DNA of 64,000 nt from Prevotella sp. UBA2742 (GTDB taxonomy: Bacteria > Bacteroidota > Bacteroidia > Bacteroidales > Bacteroidaceae), in contig DEJS01000001.1 in assembly GCA_002353485.1 (NCBI GenBank), positions 9,375 through 73,374 on the forward strand, written 5' to 3'. The notes under the pieces are model-generated. The model saw nothing but the letters and a program-made list of their open reading frames with translations, did not search any database and had not been told where the DNA came from. Each line of letters begins with the position of its first letter. Positions within the stretch are counted from its first letter, which is position 1. The translations under genes and the position numbers were made by a program. This document shows positions 45,642-56,400 of the stretch, in pieces.

Positions 45642-46718
45642 TTACTTTTTGTAAACAGACTTAAACTCTTCGATAGTTACACCGCTGCGCTGCCAGACGA
45701 GCTTCTCGCTGACCGCTGCCTTCTGGGCGTTGCCTACCTCGTCGGTCTCGTTGAAGTCGATGTTGTAGGTGAGCTCCATCAGGTCGCGGTCCTTGTTGCC
45801 CCACGACTTGGTGGCTCCGTTGTCGGTCCAGCTTCCAGTACCGCTGGCGGTGATGCCGGCGGTGATGGGGGTGATGGTGCAATGGTCGCTGCCGTCGAAG
45901 GTGAGCAGCAGGTCGATGTTCCAGGTCTTGGACACCTTTTCGGTCTCACTGGTCTTGTTGCCATCCTTGTCGCGCTTGTACTGCACGTAGTCTTTGGTGG
46001 TGTAGCTGGCATGATAGACAGCGGAGGTCATCGAGCGTGTCTGGATGAAACGTGCGGGAGCCTTCTCGATGTCGTCAATCGAGGTGCTGCCGTTGGTGAG
46101 CCAGTAGCCATGATATTTGTTCTGATACTTCACGCAGTACAGCACGTAGTCCTTAGGCAGGATGTCCCACTGCGACTCGTCGGTGCGCACGGGGCTGCCG
46201 CCTTCTTTCAGCTCGCCGGTGAGAATCTTGCCGAAGCCCGTCTGAGAGCTGATGACCAGAGGAATGACATAGGTGTTCTTCACGGCGTCGGGGTCGTTGA
46301 AGAATGCGTCCGTCAGCTGTACTTCTGAGCCGCCGTTCATGGTGCCGTTGAAGGACCAGTTGGTGGTCTGAAGCTGGTAGTAGTTCTCAGGCATGGCCTT
46401 GACGGGAGTGCCGTCTTCAAATGTCAGGTTCTGGACCAGTGTGGGGTCGACAGATACCTGCACTGAGCCATTGGTGCCGTTGTAGGAACCGCCGAAGGTA
46501 GCAAGAATCTTGCACTTGTGCGCCTTGTCAAGCGTAGTGTCGTACTCGTCGTCACCCAGTACGATGGTACGCACGGGCTGCTGATAGGCGAAGTAGACGG
46601 TAGTGCCACCCTCGTAGTCAGGGAATTCTTGATTACCGTTCTTGCACGAGGTCAGGCTGGTGGCTGTGGCCATGAGAGCCAGACTGGCAAGCAGGAGTTT
46701 ATTGATATTACGTTTCAT
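45642..46718 (-). CDS. xusE: DUF1735/DUF5627-type surface glycan-binding lipoprotein (XusE-like)
   Basis: A 358-residue lipoprotein (lipobox SLTSC, Cys25). The N-terminal half looks like the DUF1735/BT_3987 beta-domain (TTVYFAYQQPVRTIVLGDD) and the C-terminal half like DUF5627, ending VTIEEFKSVYKK. It occupies the XusE position between the second SusD and the GH10 xylanase. Surface xylan binding is inferred from this position; no catalytic residues are recognisable. Confidence 0.82.
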   Translation of the reverse strand: MKRNINKLLLASLALMATATSLTSCKNGNQEFPDYEGGTTVYFAYQQPVRTIVLGDDEYDTTLDKAHKCKILATFGGSYNGTNGSVQVSVDPTLVQNLTFEDGTPVKAMPENYYQLQTTNWSFNGTMNGGSEVQLTDAFFNDPDAVKNTYVIPLVISSQTGFGKILTGELKEGGSPVRTDESQWDILPKDYVLYCVKYQNKYHGYWLTNGSTSIDDIEKAPARFIQTRSMTSAVYHASYTTKDYVQYKRDKDGNKTSETEKVSKTWNIDLLLTFDGSDHCTITPITAGITASGTGSWTDNGATKSWGNKDRDLMELTYNIDFNETDEVGNAQKAAVSEKLVWQRSGVTIEEFKSVYKK

Positions 46719-46753
46719 AATTATTATCGAGTTTTAGAATTTTACATTGTGTT

Positions 46754-48577
46754 TTATTTGGCGGCCCAGCCGTCGTTCTGCTCCAGGTTGCTCCACTTCC
46801 GAATTTCAGAGTAGGGGATAGGACCGTAAATCTGATAGTCGTCATACTGACGGGCCTCGACATTGATGGGGGCATAGTTGGTGCTTCCACTACCAGAGGT
46901 GATGTTGACACCACGAGCGCCCTCGGTGAGGCTGGCCTTCCAGCGGCGAAGGTCCCAGAAACGGTGGTTCTCGAAGCAGAGCTCCAGACGGCGCTCGTTG
47001 CGGATGAGCTCGCGCATCTTGGCTTGGTCGCCCTTGATGCTCTCCAGATAGGGATCCTGCCAGCCGCTCTCATGGCAGCGGGCGCGCAGGGCCTTCACTA
47101 CATCGTAGGCCGAGTAGTTGGCACCGCCGACCTGGGCCAAGGGACCCTGTGCCTCGTTGGCTGCCTCGGCATAGTCGAGCAGCAACTCGGTGGTGCGGAT
47201 GCGTGCACCGAAGTGACGCTGGTCGGTAGTACTCGACGGGCTCAGGTTTACGTCATCACGCATCAGCTTGCGCAGGTAGTAACCTGTGGTTGTCGACTTT
47301 CCGTTCTCATGATTCAGACCATCGATATACTCCGGGTCTGTTGGCTTTGTGTCGGAAGCAGTAATGATGGTTTTGCCGCTGGCACCAATCTTGTCGCCGT
47401 TAATCAGAATATAGGCGTGCAGACGCGGGTCACGGTTCTCATAGGGATTGCTGGCATCATAGCCTGAGGCACCGTCCGTGATAGGATAGCCGTTGGCCAT
47501 AGGGAAGGCATCCACCAGGTTCTGGGTGGGGTTGATGCGACCTTTACCATACTGAGTTGGAGGGAAGTTGTCGCTCTCCATAGAGTGGCTGTCGCCTACG
47601 GTACCACGCCAGACAATCTCGATAGGATCGGGATCGGTGAACTTATAGTTCTTGATGAAGTCCTTCTGGTCGTACCACTTCCATCCCGTGGGGTCGACAG
47701 CAGCCAGACCGCCGCGCAGCTTCAGATAGTCGGCAGCATACTTGGCAGCATCAGCATAGCTCATGGCACCGCCTGTAGCATAGGCAGGAGAAGCAGCGAA
47801 CAGAGCCACCTGAGCCTTCAGGGCTGTGATGATGGTGGCATCAATCTTACCGCGCTGCAGGTTACCGAAGGCACGGTTGTACTCTGCGTCGTTACCACCC
47901 ATTGCGGCGTACTTGGCGGGAACAGCGTCGGCACTTACGTCGCCAAACTTGGCGGGAAGGTACTTCATTGCCTCGTCGAAGTCGGCCATAATCTGGTCGA
48001 TGCACTCCTTGAAGGTGTTACGTGGCAGGTTGTAGTCGGCATCAGAGCCCAGATAGGTGGTCAGAATGGGCACGCCCATCAGTTGACCGTTCACCATACC
48101 GCAGTGAGCGCGCAGCAGGTAGAACATGTGCAGGCCGCGAAGAGCCAGCGCCTGACCGCGATACAGGTCCATGTGCATCTGGTTCAGGGCCTCAGAGGTG
48201 TAGTCCCACTGCACCTTGTCTATGTTCTCAAGGAACAGGTTACAGTACTGGATAGAGTGATAACGGGTCTCCCACTGGTTGATGGGGTTCGTCTGCGATG
48301 TCCAGGTGCCGGTAGCCATCTGCTTGTAAGTGTTTGAGTTGTCGTTCGACACAGCGTCGTCGGTAGCTACGTCACTTACGGAAGAACCATCGTAGGGCAG
48401 CACCAGGAAGGCATTGTCTATCAGGCCACGGGCAAAGGTGGGGTCAGTGTACATTTCTGACAGCTCCAGATTGTTCTCCAAGGCCGGCGTGAACAGGTCG
48501 TCGCAGGAGGTAAGGCCGGCGGAGAAACCGCAAACCATACTGGCGACGAGTATCTTGTTTATTCTCTTAGTAATCAT
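46754..48577 (-). CDS. xusD: SusD-like xylan-binding lipoprotein (XusD-like)
   Basis: A 607-residue SusD/RagB protein (lipobox GLTSC, Cys25). TPR-type helices follow, and the C-terminal SusD region has IRNERRLELCFENHRFWDLR. It would cover the SusC-type transporter encoded just upstream and hand over xylo-oligosaccharides at the cell surface. It starts 31 bp after the susC stop. Confidence 0.92.
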   Translation of the reverse strand: MITKRINKILVASMVCGFSAGLTSCDDLFTPALENNLELSEMYTDPTFARGLIDNAFLVLPYDGSSVSDVATDDAVSNDNSNTYKQMATGTWTSQTNPINQWETRYHSIQYCNLFLENIDKVQWDYTSEALNQMHMDLYRGQALALRGLHMFYLLRAHCGMVNGQLMGVPILTTYLGSDADYNLPRNTFKECIDQIMADFDEAMKYLPAKFGDVSADAVPAKYAAMGGNDAEYNRAFGNLQRGKIDATIITALKAQVALFAASPAYATGGAMSYADAAKYAADYLKLRGGLAAVDPTGWKWYDQKDFIKNYKFTDPDPIEIVWRGTVGDSHSMESDNFPPTQYGKGRINPTQNLVDAFPMANGYPITDGASGYDASNPYENRDPRLHAYILINGDKIGASGKTIITASDTKPTDPEYIDGLNHENGKSTTTGYYLRKLMRDDVNLSPSSTTDQRHFGARIRTTELLLDYAEAANEAQGPLAQVGGANYSAYDVVKALRARCHESGWQDPYLESIKGDQAKMRELIRNERRLELCFENHRFWDLRRWKASLTEGARGVNITSGSGSTNYAPINVEARQYDDYQIYGPIPYSEIRKWSNLEQNDGWAAK

Positions 48578-48608
48578 AATATCTAATTTCTAATTTCTTG
48601 TTTCCGAT

Positions 48609-51449
48609 TTAGAATGCTACCTGTACACCCAGGTTGTAGAAACGGGCCTGGGGAGCTGAGCCTACGTTCATCTCAAGTATCTCACGCTCTTTGGCGATGG
48701 TCAGCAGACTGTTGCCGCTGGCATAGACAGAGAGACCCTTGACGAAGCTGCCTTCGAAAAGTGACTTCGGGAAGTCGTAGGTGAGCTGAACCTTAGCCAG
48801 GTCGAAACGAGAGGTAGAGTATGTCCAGAAGTCTGAAGTGGTGAAGTTGTTGGCACCACTGCCTGTGGTCAGACGAGGATAGGTGGCTGTAGAAGCCGTC
48901 TCTGGTGTCCAGCGACCGCGTACAACGGCTGAATACTTGTCGCTCTCGTCAATCCACCAGTAGCTGTTGTTCTTGACACCCTTGCCGCCGAAACCGCCTA
49001 CTCCAAGTACGAAGAGCGTGAAGTTCTTATACTTCATGGTCAGGTTGATACCCAACGTCGTAGGAGCACCGTACGAGCCGGCCTTACCCAGGTTCACCTG
49101 ATCCTTGTCGTCGATGATACCGTCGTTGTTCTGGTCCTTGTACTTCAAGTCACCAGGACGTACTTTTCCACCCAGCTTCTGTGCGGGCGATGCTGCGATG
49201 TCAGCCTCGTCCTGGAAGAAGCCCAGGCATTCGTAACCCCAGATGGCATCCAGGGGCTTGCCCTGACGGTACTGGTAACTGTCGGCATAGATGGTGTCGT
49301 CGCGCTTGGAGGCATTCGTGGTGTAGTGAGTCACGTTGGCGCCTACCTTGAAGCCAAAGTCACCAAAGTCCTTCTTGTAGTTCAGCGCAAGGTCGAAGCC
49401 TGTGCGGCTGTCCTCGTTGTAGTTGATCCAGGGCAGGAACGATGACTCAGGATAATATACACGGAAGTAGCTGGGCTTCTGGTTGGTGGCCTGAATGATG
49501 CCGCCCGTCATCTTGTTGGTGAAGAACGAGAAGTCGGCGGTCAGTGCGCGGTTCAGCAGTGCTGCATGCAGGCTGACAGAGAACTCCTTGCGGTGCAGGA
49601 ACGTGAAGTCGTCGTTACCACCACGCTTCGACTGGACGTCGTTGTGGCCGGTCTCACCGTTCCAGTCCCACCAGCCACCCCACTGGTAGGTAGCCTGATA
49701 CAAGTAGTACTGGTCGATGCCCATATCGGTCTTCAGGTCGCTGTAGCTGGCAGAGAGCTTCAGCTCGTCGAAGATGTTCTGGTTCTGCATGAACTGTTCC
49801 TTGGCAATGTTCCAACCCAGAGTGAACGAAGGTGATACACCGGCGCGGTGACCTTCAGGCAGACGGGCTGACCAGGGAGTAGCGATGGCTACGGTACCAT
49901 AGTAGCGGTGGTCGTAGTTGTAGTCGACCTGGAAGCCGAGGTTGGCATTGCTCAGCTTGTGGTACACGCCAGAGACGCTTTGCTGGTAACCGTTGACAAC
50001 GGCAATAGCACTTACGTTGTGAACGTCGCCAAACGTGCGGTTGTAGTCGAAGTGAGCATTGAAGGCGATGGTCTGGTTGTCTGTTGAACCACTGATGTTC
50101 TGCACGCCCGACTTCTTGTCCACTGTCTCGTTGTTGTTCAGTGCCACGATGACGTCTTGACCGTTGTAGGTGCTCCAAGTGGGCTGGAAGGTAGCATAGG
50201 TGTTGTTGAACGAGGTCGAATAGCTCGTAGCGTAGTCGACACCTACCAGAGCATGGAAGCTCAGACCCTTCAGCAGCGAGCCGAGGTCGACGTTTACGCC
50301 GGCATCGAACTGGAACTGACGGCTTGTCCATGTGTTATAACCGGCAGCATGAATGTCGGCAATTACGTTGGTCAGGTCGGTCTGCGAACCACCCAGGAAG
50401 CAACCATTGATGATATTCGTCGTGTTGGCCACCTTCGTGAGGGCAGTAGCGGCGTTCTCATCCAGATAGCTCAGGGGAATGAACGGGCTTATACGGTTGG
50501 GACGCATCGTGGCTGCCGTCGACCAGAAGTTGGCACCATTCGTACCGCGAGAGTTATAATACGTAGCGTTGGCGTTGACGTAGGCATTGATGAAGTTGTT
50601 AATCTTCATGTCTACGTTACCACGTACGTTGAAACGGTCTACGTAGTTGTCTTTCGACTCGCCGAAGTTCATGAAGTCGCCCTGGCGATAGTAGCTCACG
50701 TTGGCGTAGAACTTGGCACGATCGTTACCACCTTCAATCTCGGCCGTCACATCAGTACGGTTATAGGCCTTCTTGATGTAGTCCGAAGAGTAGAAGTTGA
50801 TGTTCGGGTAGCGATAGGGATTCAAACCGCTGGCGTAGTTGAAGATATCCTGCGGTTGGAAGGCAATGCCATTGCCGTCGTTGAGCGATGCCTCATTGTA
50901 GAGGGTCATATACTCGGCAGAACCCAGATACTCGGGATATCTCTTGGCCACGTTCCAACCCGTGTTGGCGCGTACGTTGACTGACAGTCCGTCAGTAACA
51001 TGACCACGCTTCGTGGTGATAAGCATCACACCCTTGGCGGCACGGCTGCCGTACAGTACGACGGCCTGAGCACCCTTCAGGAAACTGATGTCCTCAATCT
51101 CGTCGGGCTTGACGTTGTTGGCGGCACGGGGCACACCGTCTATTAGCACCAGCATACCGTTGGGAACGTTGTCGGCGTTGAAGTCAGACGAACCGTCCAA
51201 GCCCCACATACCACTGCCGTTGAAACCGGCAACATAGCCCTGCAGGTTGTCAAGGCTGTATGTATTGTAGTTCTTCTTCATCAGCTCTCGGTAGTTGACG
51301 GAGGAGACGCCACCCATCACATCGTCGGCAGCAACCTTGCGGAAGGCCACATTGACGAGCGAGTCCTGTCCTGTCTCAATCTGGGCAGCAGCAGGCGTAA
51401 CTGTCGTGACTGCCAAGAGGGCTGACATATATAATATCTTATGTTTCAT
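48609..51449 (-). CDS. xusC: SusC-like TonB-dependent transporter lacking the N-terminal extension (XusC-like)
   Basis: A 946-residue outer-membrane transporter with a signal peptide (MKHKILYMSALLAVTT). The plug has MLVLIDGVPRAANNVKPDEI, VLYGSRAAKGVMLITTKRG and the long beta-barrel ends QARFYNLGVQVAF. Unlike the first SusC in the operon it lacks the carboxypeptidase-regulatory-like domain; the mature protein enters the plug after only about 40 residues. It forms the second SusC/SusD pair with the gene after it. Confidence 0.92.
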   Translation of the reverse strand: MKHKILYMSALLAVTTVTPAAAQIETGQDSLVNVAFRKVAADDVMGGVSSVNYRELMKKNYNTYSLDNLQGYVAGFNGSGMWGLDGSSDFNADNVPNGMLVLIDGVPRAANNVKPDEIEDISFLKGAQAVVLYGSRAAKGVMLITTKRGHVTDGLSVNVRANTGWNVAKRYPEYLGSAEYMTLYNEASLNDGNGIAFQPQDIFNYASGLNPYRYPNINFYSSDYIKKAYNRTDVTAEIEGGNDRAKFYANVSYYRQGDFMNFGESKDNYVDRFNVRGNVDMKINNFINAYVNANATYYNSRGTNGANFWSTAATMRPNRISPFIPLSYLDENAATALTKVANTTNIINGCFLGGSQTDLTNVIADIHAAGYNTWTSRQFQFDAGVNVDLGSLLKGLSFHALVGVDYATSYSTSFNNTYATFQPTWSTYNGQDVIVALNNNETVDKKSGVQNISGSTDNQTIAFNAHFDYNRTFGDVHNVSAIAVVNGYQQSVSGVYHKLSNANLGFQVDYNYDHRYYGTVAIATPWSARLPEGHRAGVSPSFTLGWNIAKEQFMQNQNIFDELKLSASYSDLKTDMGIDQYYLYQATYQWGGWWDWNGETGHNDVQSKRGGNDDFTFLHRKEFSVSLHAALLNRALTADFSFFTNKMTGGIIQATNQKPSYFRVYYPESSFLPWINYNEDSRTGFDLALNYKKDFGDFGFKVGANVTHYTTNASKRDDTIYADSYQYRQGKPLDAIWGYECLGFFQDEADIAASPAQKLGGKVRPGDLKYKDQNNDGIIDDKDQVNLGKAGSYGAPTTLGINLTMKYKNFTLFVLGVGGFGGKGVKNNSYWWIDESDKYSAVVRGRWTPETASTATYPRLTTGSGANNFTTSDFWTYSTSRFDLAKVQLTYDFPKSLFEGSFVKGLSVYASGNSLLTIAKEREILEMNVGSAPQARFYNLGVQVAF

Positions 51450-51492
51450 AACGTTTACTTTTTTACCTTTTTACTTCTTTACTTTTAAAGGT

Positions 51493-53469
51493 TTACCAGC
51501 CGGGGTTCTGAGGATACTCGGAGTACAGATAGGACTCTGCATCTTTCAGAGGAAGCAGGTAGTGTTTGGTGCCGAAGGAACGTTCTACGATGGTCGTCTC
51601 GCTCCAACCGGTTACCTCAGCATCTCTGGGGTCGTTCTTCGTATAGTCGTAGTTGCCGACACGATAGAACTCCTGACGGGTCTTGACGTTGTACGGATAC
51701 TCGGTCAGCAGCAGCCAACGCTGCAGGTCGTTCCAGCGGAAGCCCTCGAAGGCCAGCTCACAGGCACGCTCACGGCGAACCTCATCCATAAACTTGTTCT
51801 TGTCGCTAAGATACTTCTCTGCTACATGGCCGGCACCTACACGGTCGCGCAGGATGTTGATGGCGTCAACAGCATTCAGGTTGCAGCGGCTGCTCTTCTG
51901 AGTAGCACCACCCACGGCGGCACAAGCCTCGGCATACATTAGGTAAAGATCGGCTACGCGCATGTAGGGCAGATAGGTCTGCAGTGCACCACCCCAGTTG
52001 TACATGCCGTCGTACTTGTTGCACTGGTGGGGCACGAGCTTCTGGCAGAAGTAACCTGTGCGGCTACCGTCGGCCGAGCGACGGGTATCACCTGTGGGAA
52101 CCATGTTACCGCCGGTGTAGAGCTGCAGATACTGGTAGTCCTTGTCAGCAGCACCAGGTGTGGTGTTGAGGAACTTGAATCCGTCGAACATGATGTCGTG
52201 ATAGAAGCGCGGGTCGCGGTTCTTAAACGGATGAGTGGGGTCAAACCCTGACTCAGGGTCTGTAATTGGCAGACCGTTCTCCATGCCGTAAGCATAGTTG
52301 ATGTAGTTAGCCGTAGGCATGTGGATAATAGCGTCGTGCTCCACCAGGTTGTTCACCTTGGGGCCCCACAGCTTGGCGAAGTTCCAGTTAGAACCGTTGA
52401 TGTCGGGCATCGGGCCACGCATGATAGCCTCTACGCCGCCAGGCATCTTCCAGCTCTGACCCGTAGTATAGAAAATGTCAGAGTAGCAGCTGTTGGCACT
52501 CTTGTCGGCTACGTGGTTGTAGATGTCGCTATACTTATACTCAGCCAGTGAGTAGGGAGACTGGGGCAGGGCAGCGATGGCCTCGCCGAGAGCGTCGGCA
52601 GCCTGCTGGGCCAGCTGAGTGTTGTACTTATAGGTATTGCCGTTCTTCGAAGCACCCGTCTGGGCACCCAGCTCGTTCAGCGGAGAGGCAGCCCACAGCA
52701 GAGCCTTACCCATGTAACCCAGGGCGCAGACCTTCGTGATGCGCAGGTCGTTCTTGCCCAGCGTACGCTTACCGATGGTAGTGTTGTCCCAGTTGTCGGG
52801 CAGCAGGTCGGCAGCGGCACGGAAGTCCTCTGCGGCCTTCTGGGCGCACTCCTGGAACGACAGACGTGGCAGGTTAAATGGACCGTCGGCGGGAATGACA
52901 TAGTCAACGTAAGGCAGTCCGCCGAAGTAGATCATCTGCTCCAGGTGCCACCAAGCGCGCATGAACAGCAGCTGACCCTTGATGAAGTTCTTCTCCTCCT
53001 GGGTAGCATTGGTCAGCTTCTCAATGTTCTCCAGACCCAGGTTCATCTTACGGATGACATACCAGGCGTGTTCGAGCGAGTGTGCAAACTTGTCGTTCGA
53101 GGTCGGGTTCAGGCTGCCGCCTCCACGGTGCAGGTAGGTCTGGTCGTTGTTATACCAGTTACGGTAGTCGCCCAGGTCGATGTGAGCCGTCAGGTGAGTG
53201 TCGCCGCCGCCGGTGTTCATTATCTCATCCTCACCCCAGTTGAAGGTGCAGCACCAGAAGTTCGACTCCTTGTTGGGAATGCAGTTGTAAGCCTCCTCGA
53301 CGAAACCCTGGAAGTTCTGGAAGTTCATGAACGCCATCTCTGGATTCACGTCAGAGTCGGCTGTCTTGTCCAGGTAGTCGGTGCAGGAAGCCATTCCGAA
53401 CGAAAGGGCCAAGACTGCTGCGCCCGACAGAATGTATTGGTTTATTGTCTTTTTCATTGTTGTACTCAT
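51493..53469 (-). CDS. xusB: SusD-like xylan-binding lipoprotein (XusB-like)
   Basis: A 658-residue SusD/RagB protein with lipobox GMASC. ATG 53469 lies 1 bp after the SusC stop; ATG 53457 (MKKTINQYIL), 12 bp later, gives a more usual signal peptide and may be the true start. SusD features are DEVRRERACELAFEGFRWND followed by LQRW near the C-terminus. It pairs with the transporter encoded just before it. Confidence 0.92.
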   Translation of the reverse strand: MSTTMKKTINQYILSGAAVLALSFGMASCTDYLDKTADSDVNPEMAFMNFQNFQGFVEEAYNCIPNKESNFWCCTFNWGEDEIMNTGGGDTHLTAHIDLGDYRNWYNNDQTYLHRGGGSLNPTSNDKFAHSLEHAWYVIRKMNLGLENIEKLTNATQEEKNFIKGQLLFMRAWWHLEQMIYFGGLPYVDYVIPADGPFNLPRLSFQECAQKAAEDFRAAADLLPDNWDNTTIGKRTLGKNDLRITKVCALGYMGKALLWAASPLNELGAQTGASKNGNTYKYNTQLAQQAADALGEAIAALPQSPYSLAEYKYSDIYNHVADKSANSCYSDIFYTTGQSWKMPGGVEAIMRGPMPDINGSNWNFAKLWGPKVNNLVEHDAIIHMPTANYINYAYGMENGLPITDPESGFDPTHPFKNRDPRFYHDIMFDGFKFLNTTPGAADKDYQYLQLYTGGNMVPTGDTRRSADGSRTGYFCQKLVPHQCNKYDGMYNWGGALQTYLPYMRVADLYLMYAEACAAVGGATQKSSRCNLNAVDAINILRDRVGAGHVAEKYLSDKNKFMDEVRRERACELAFEGFRWNDLQRWLLLTEYPYNVKTRQEFYRVGNYDYTKNDPRDAEVTGWSETTIVERSFGTKHYLLPLKDAESYLYSEYPQNPGW

Positions 53470-53470
53470 T

Positions 53471-56400
53471 TTACAGGTTGAACTTTACACCGAAGTTGAT
53501 ACGTTTCATCGTCGGGTAGGCACCGGTAGCACCGCCGTTTGACGAGAAGTTAGACTCGCGGTCGTCCGGCATGCGAGTCCAGAGCCACAGGTTGTTGGCA
53601 CTGACGAAGACCTTCAGGTCGTGGATGCCAATCTTGCGAATCCAAGGCTGAGTGAAAGTATAGGCCACCTCGACGTTCTTCAGACGAATGTAGCTACCAT
53701 CGCACAGATATTGCGTACCATAATAATAGGTAGGCTTTGTATTGAGACGTGGGGTCACCACCTTAGCTCCCAGATGGTTCTCGCTCCACCATGTGCCCTG
53801 GTCGTAGACGTTAGTCAGCATGGGGTCAGACAAGCTAATCATGGTCACGTCACGCGTTACGTTCGTAACACCATAGAACTGAGCAAAGCAAGAGAAGCCC
53901 TTGTACTCGAAGCCGATAGTTGCGTTGTAAGTGTTCTGGGGGCTTCCAGTGTAGCCGTAAGGCACGTTATCGTTGGTCTGGTCTACCACACCGTCACCGT
54001 TGAAGTCGACGATATAGTAGTCGCCGGGCAGTTTCTGGTCGTCGCTCGAGTCGTGCTTAGGCGAACCGTACAAGTCGTCGTAAGTCTGCATCATACCCTT
54101 GTCGATGAAGGAGTGCGTCTGACCGATGGCATAGCCTGCCTGCATACGATAGGTAGGATACAGGCTTGGGTCGTCGCGCTTCACCACCTCATTGATGGCG
54201 TGCGTCATGTTCATGTTGGCCCAGACGCGCATCTTGTTGGGGAATACCTTGTTCACGCGAACCTCCAACTCGTAACCGTGAGTCTTCACCTCACCCAGGT
54301 TCACCCATGCGGGGCTCTGGCCGAAGTAAGCAGGCACGAGCTGCGAGCCACCTACCAGAATGTCCGTACGGCGGTCGCTGAAGATATCGAACGAACCGGC
54401 AATCAAGCCGCCCAGGATTCCGTAGTCAATACCGAAGTTGAACTTCTTCACCTTCTCCCAGTGTACGTTCTCGTTACCTACGGTAGCCTCGCGGTAGAAG
54501 GTATAGGGAGAACCGCCTTCTGTCAACATTCCGCCGGTAATGGTATTATTACCGGGATTCACGTCCAGTGAGGTACGTCCGCCGTAAGCCCACTGTGTCA
54601 TATACATCCAGCGCTGACCGACGTTGTCGTCACCGATGGCACCGTACGAGGCGCGCAGCTTCAGCATGTCGATGATGTGCTTCTCGCGCAGCTTCTCCAT
54701 GAAGGGCTCCTCACTGATGGTCCAGCCCACAGCGCCTGATGCGAAGAAGGCGAAGCGGTTGTCCTTCGAGAACTTCTCAGAACCGTTGTAGGCACCGTTG
54801 AACTCTACCGAGTAGCGGTTAGCCCAGTTGTAGGTAGCACGGAACACCCAGTCCTCACGGTAGTGGGGAATCTCCGAACCCGTAGCATACTCCTGACGGC
54901 CGAAGTTACCCATCAAGGTCACGTCGTGCAGACCAAACTGGCGTGCCCAGTTCAGCTGCAGCTGGTAGTTCAGGTTGCGCTGCGTAGCCCAGTTGTTCAC
55001 CGTACCGCCCTCTGTGCTCCACTTGTTACCCATCGTGTAGTCGAAGCGGTCGTAAGCCTCGTAGGGCTGCTTATACTGAGGAATACCTGTCTGCGGGTCT
55101 ATCCACTTCAGCTGTGGGTCGTTATACAGGTCGGCAATACCGCGGCGGTCCTCACGGAACACGTTATCCCAAGAAATCATACCACGGAACGACAGACCCT
55201 TGGTAATGAAGTCCAGCTTCTGCTCCAGCACGAAGTCGGTATTGATGCGGGTGGTAGTCCAAGTCTGCACACCACCGAGGCTGGAGGTCTGAGCCGAGTT
55301 GCTCACGTTGGTAGAACCAGGCAAGAAACCCCAATAACCACCTTCGTACTGCGGCAGGAAGGCATCGGGAGAAATGTTATATACACCAGCCCACATCTGA
55401 GACATCTGCCAACCCATGTTGCCGCCGCCGTCCCACTCGTGGCCGCGCTCCCAGGGGTTGGTCTGCTTACCGTTAGAACCGGCAATGTTAACCTTGAAAA
55501 CGGTGGTCGGAGTAATATTAAAGTCAAGGTTCGAGCGTACGTTCACGCGATTATAAGAAATCGAACGGTCGTATTTGCGCCCGGTGGGGAAGGTCTTCAT
55601 CAGGTCACCCTCGCTGGCGAAGTCCACAGAAGCAAAGTACTTCACAAACTTCGTACCACCCGAGATATTCAGGTTCGCATTATACGACATCACCGACTTC
55701 TTGAACATCTCACGCTGCCAGTCCACGTTAGGATAGCGTTCCCGCTGTTCCACTGTCGTCTGGTTACGGTAGTTCTCAATGAAGCTCATGGGCAACATCT
55801 TCGAGAAGCTCTCAGGATACAGGTTCAACTCGTGCTCGATAGCCATGTTGCGGGCTGCCAGTGCGTCGTATGAGTCGAACTTGTCAGGCAGCATCGAAGG
55901 AATCTTCATCACCGCGTTGGCCGATACACTAATCTGGGCCTTACCCTCGGTACCGCGCTTCGTCGTAATCAGGATAACGCCGTTAGCACCCTTCACACCA
56001 TACACTGCCGTTGCCGAAGCGTCCTTTAGTACAGAGATGGTAGCCACCGACTGGATGTCGACGCTCGACATCGGGCGCTCAATACCATCCACCAGCACCA
56101 GCGGAGACGAGTTGTTCCATGACGATTGGCCACGGATAATAATCTGCGGGTCTTCCTCTCCCGGGATACCAGAAGATGCCGTTGTCACGACACCAGGCAG
56201 GTTACCCGTCAGGGCCGAGCCGATGTCGGTAATACCTGCGGCACGCTCCAGCACTTCACCCGTGGTCTGCGTGATAGCACCCACCACCGAGGCTTTCTTC
56301 TGCTGGCCGAAACCCACCACAATCACTTCTTCCAGCTGGGTGTCGTCCTGTAGCGTCACGTTGAACGTGCGCTCCTTGCCGACCCTGATCTCGCGAGTGG

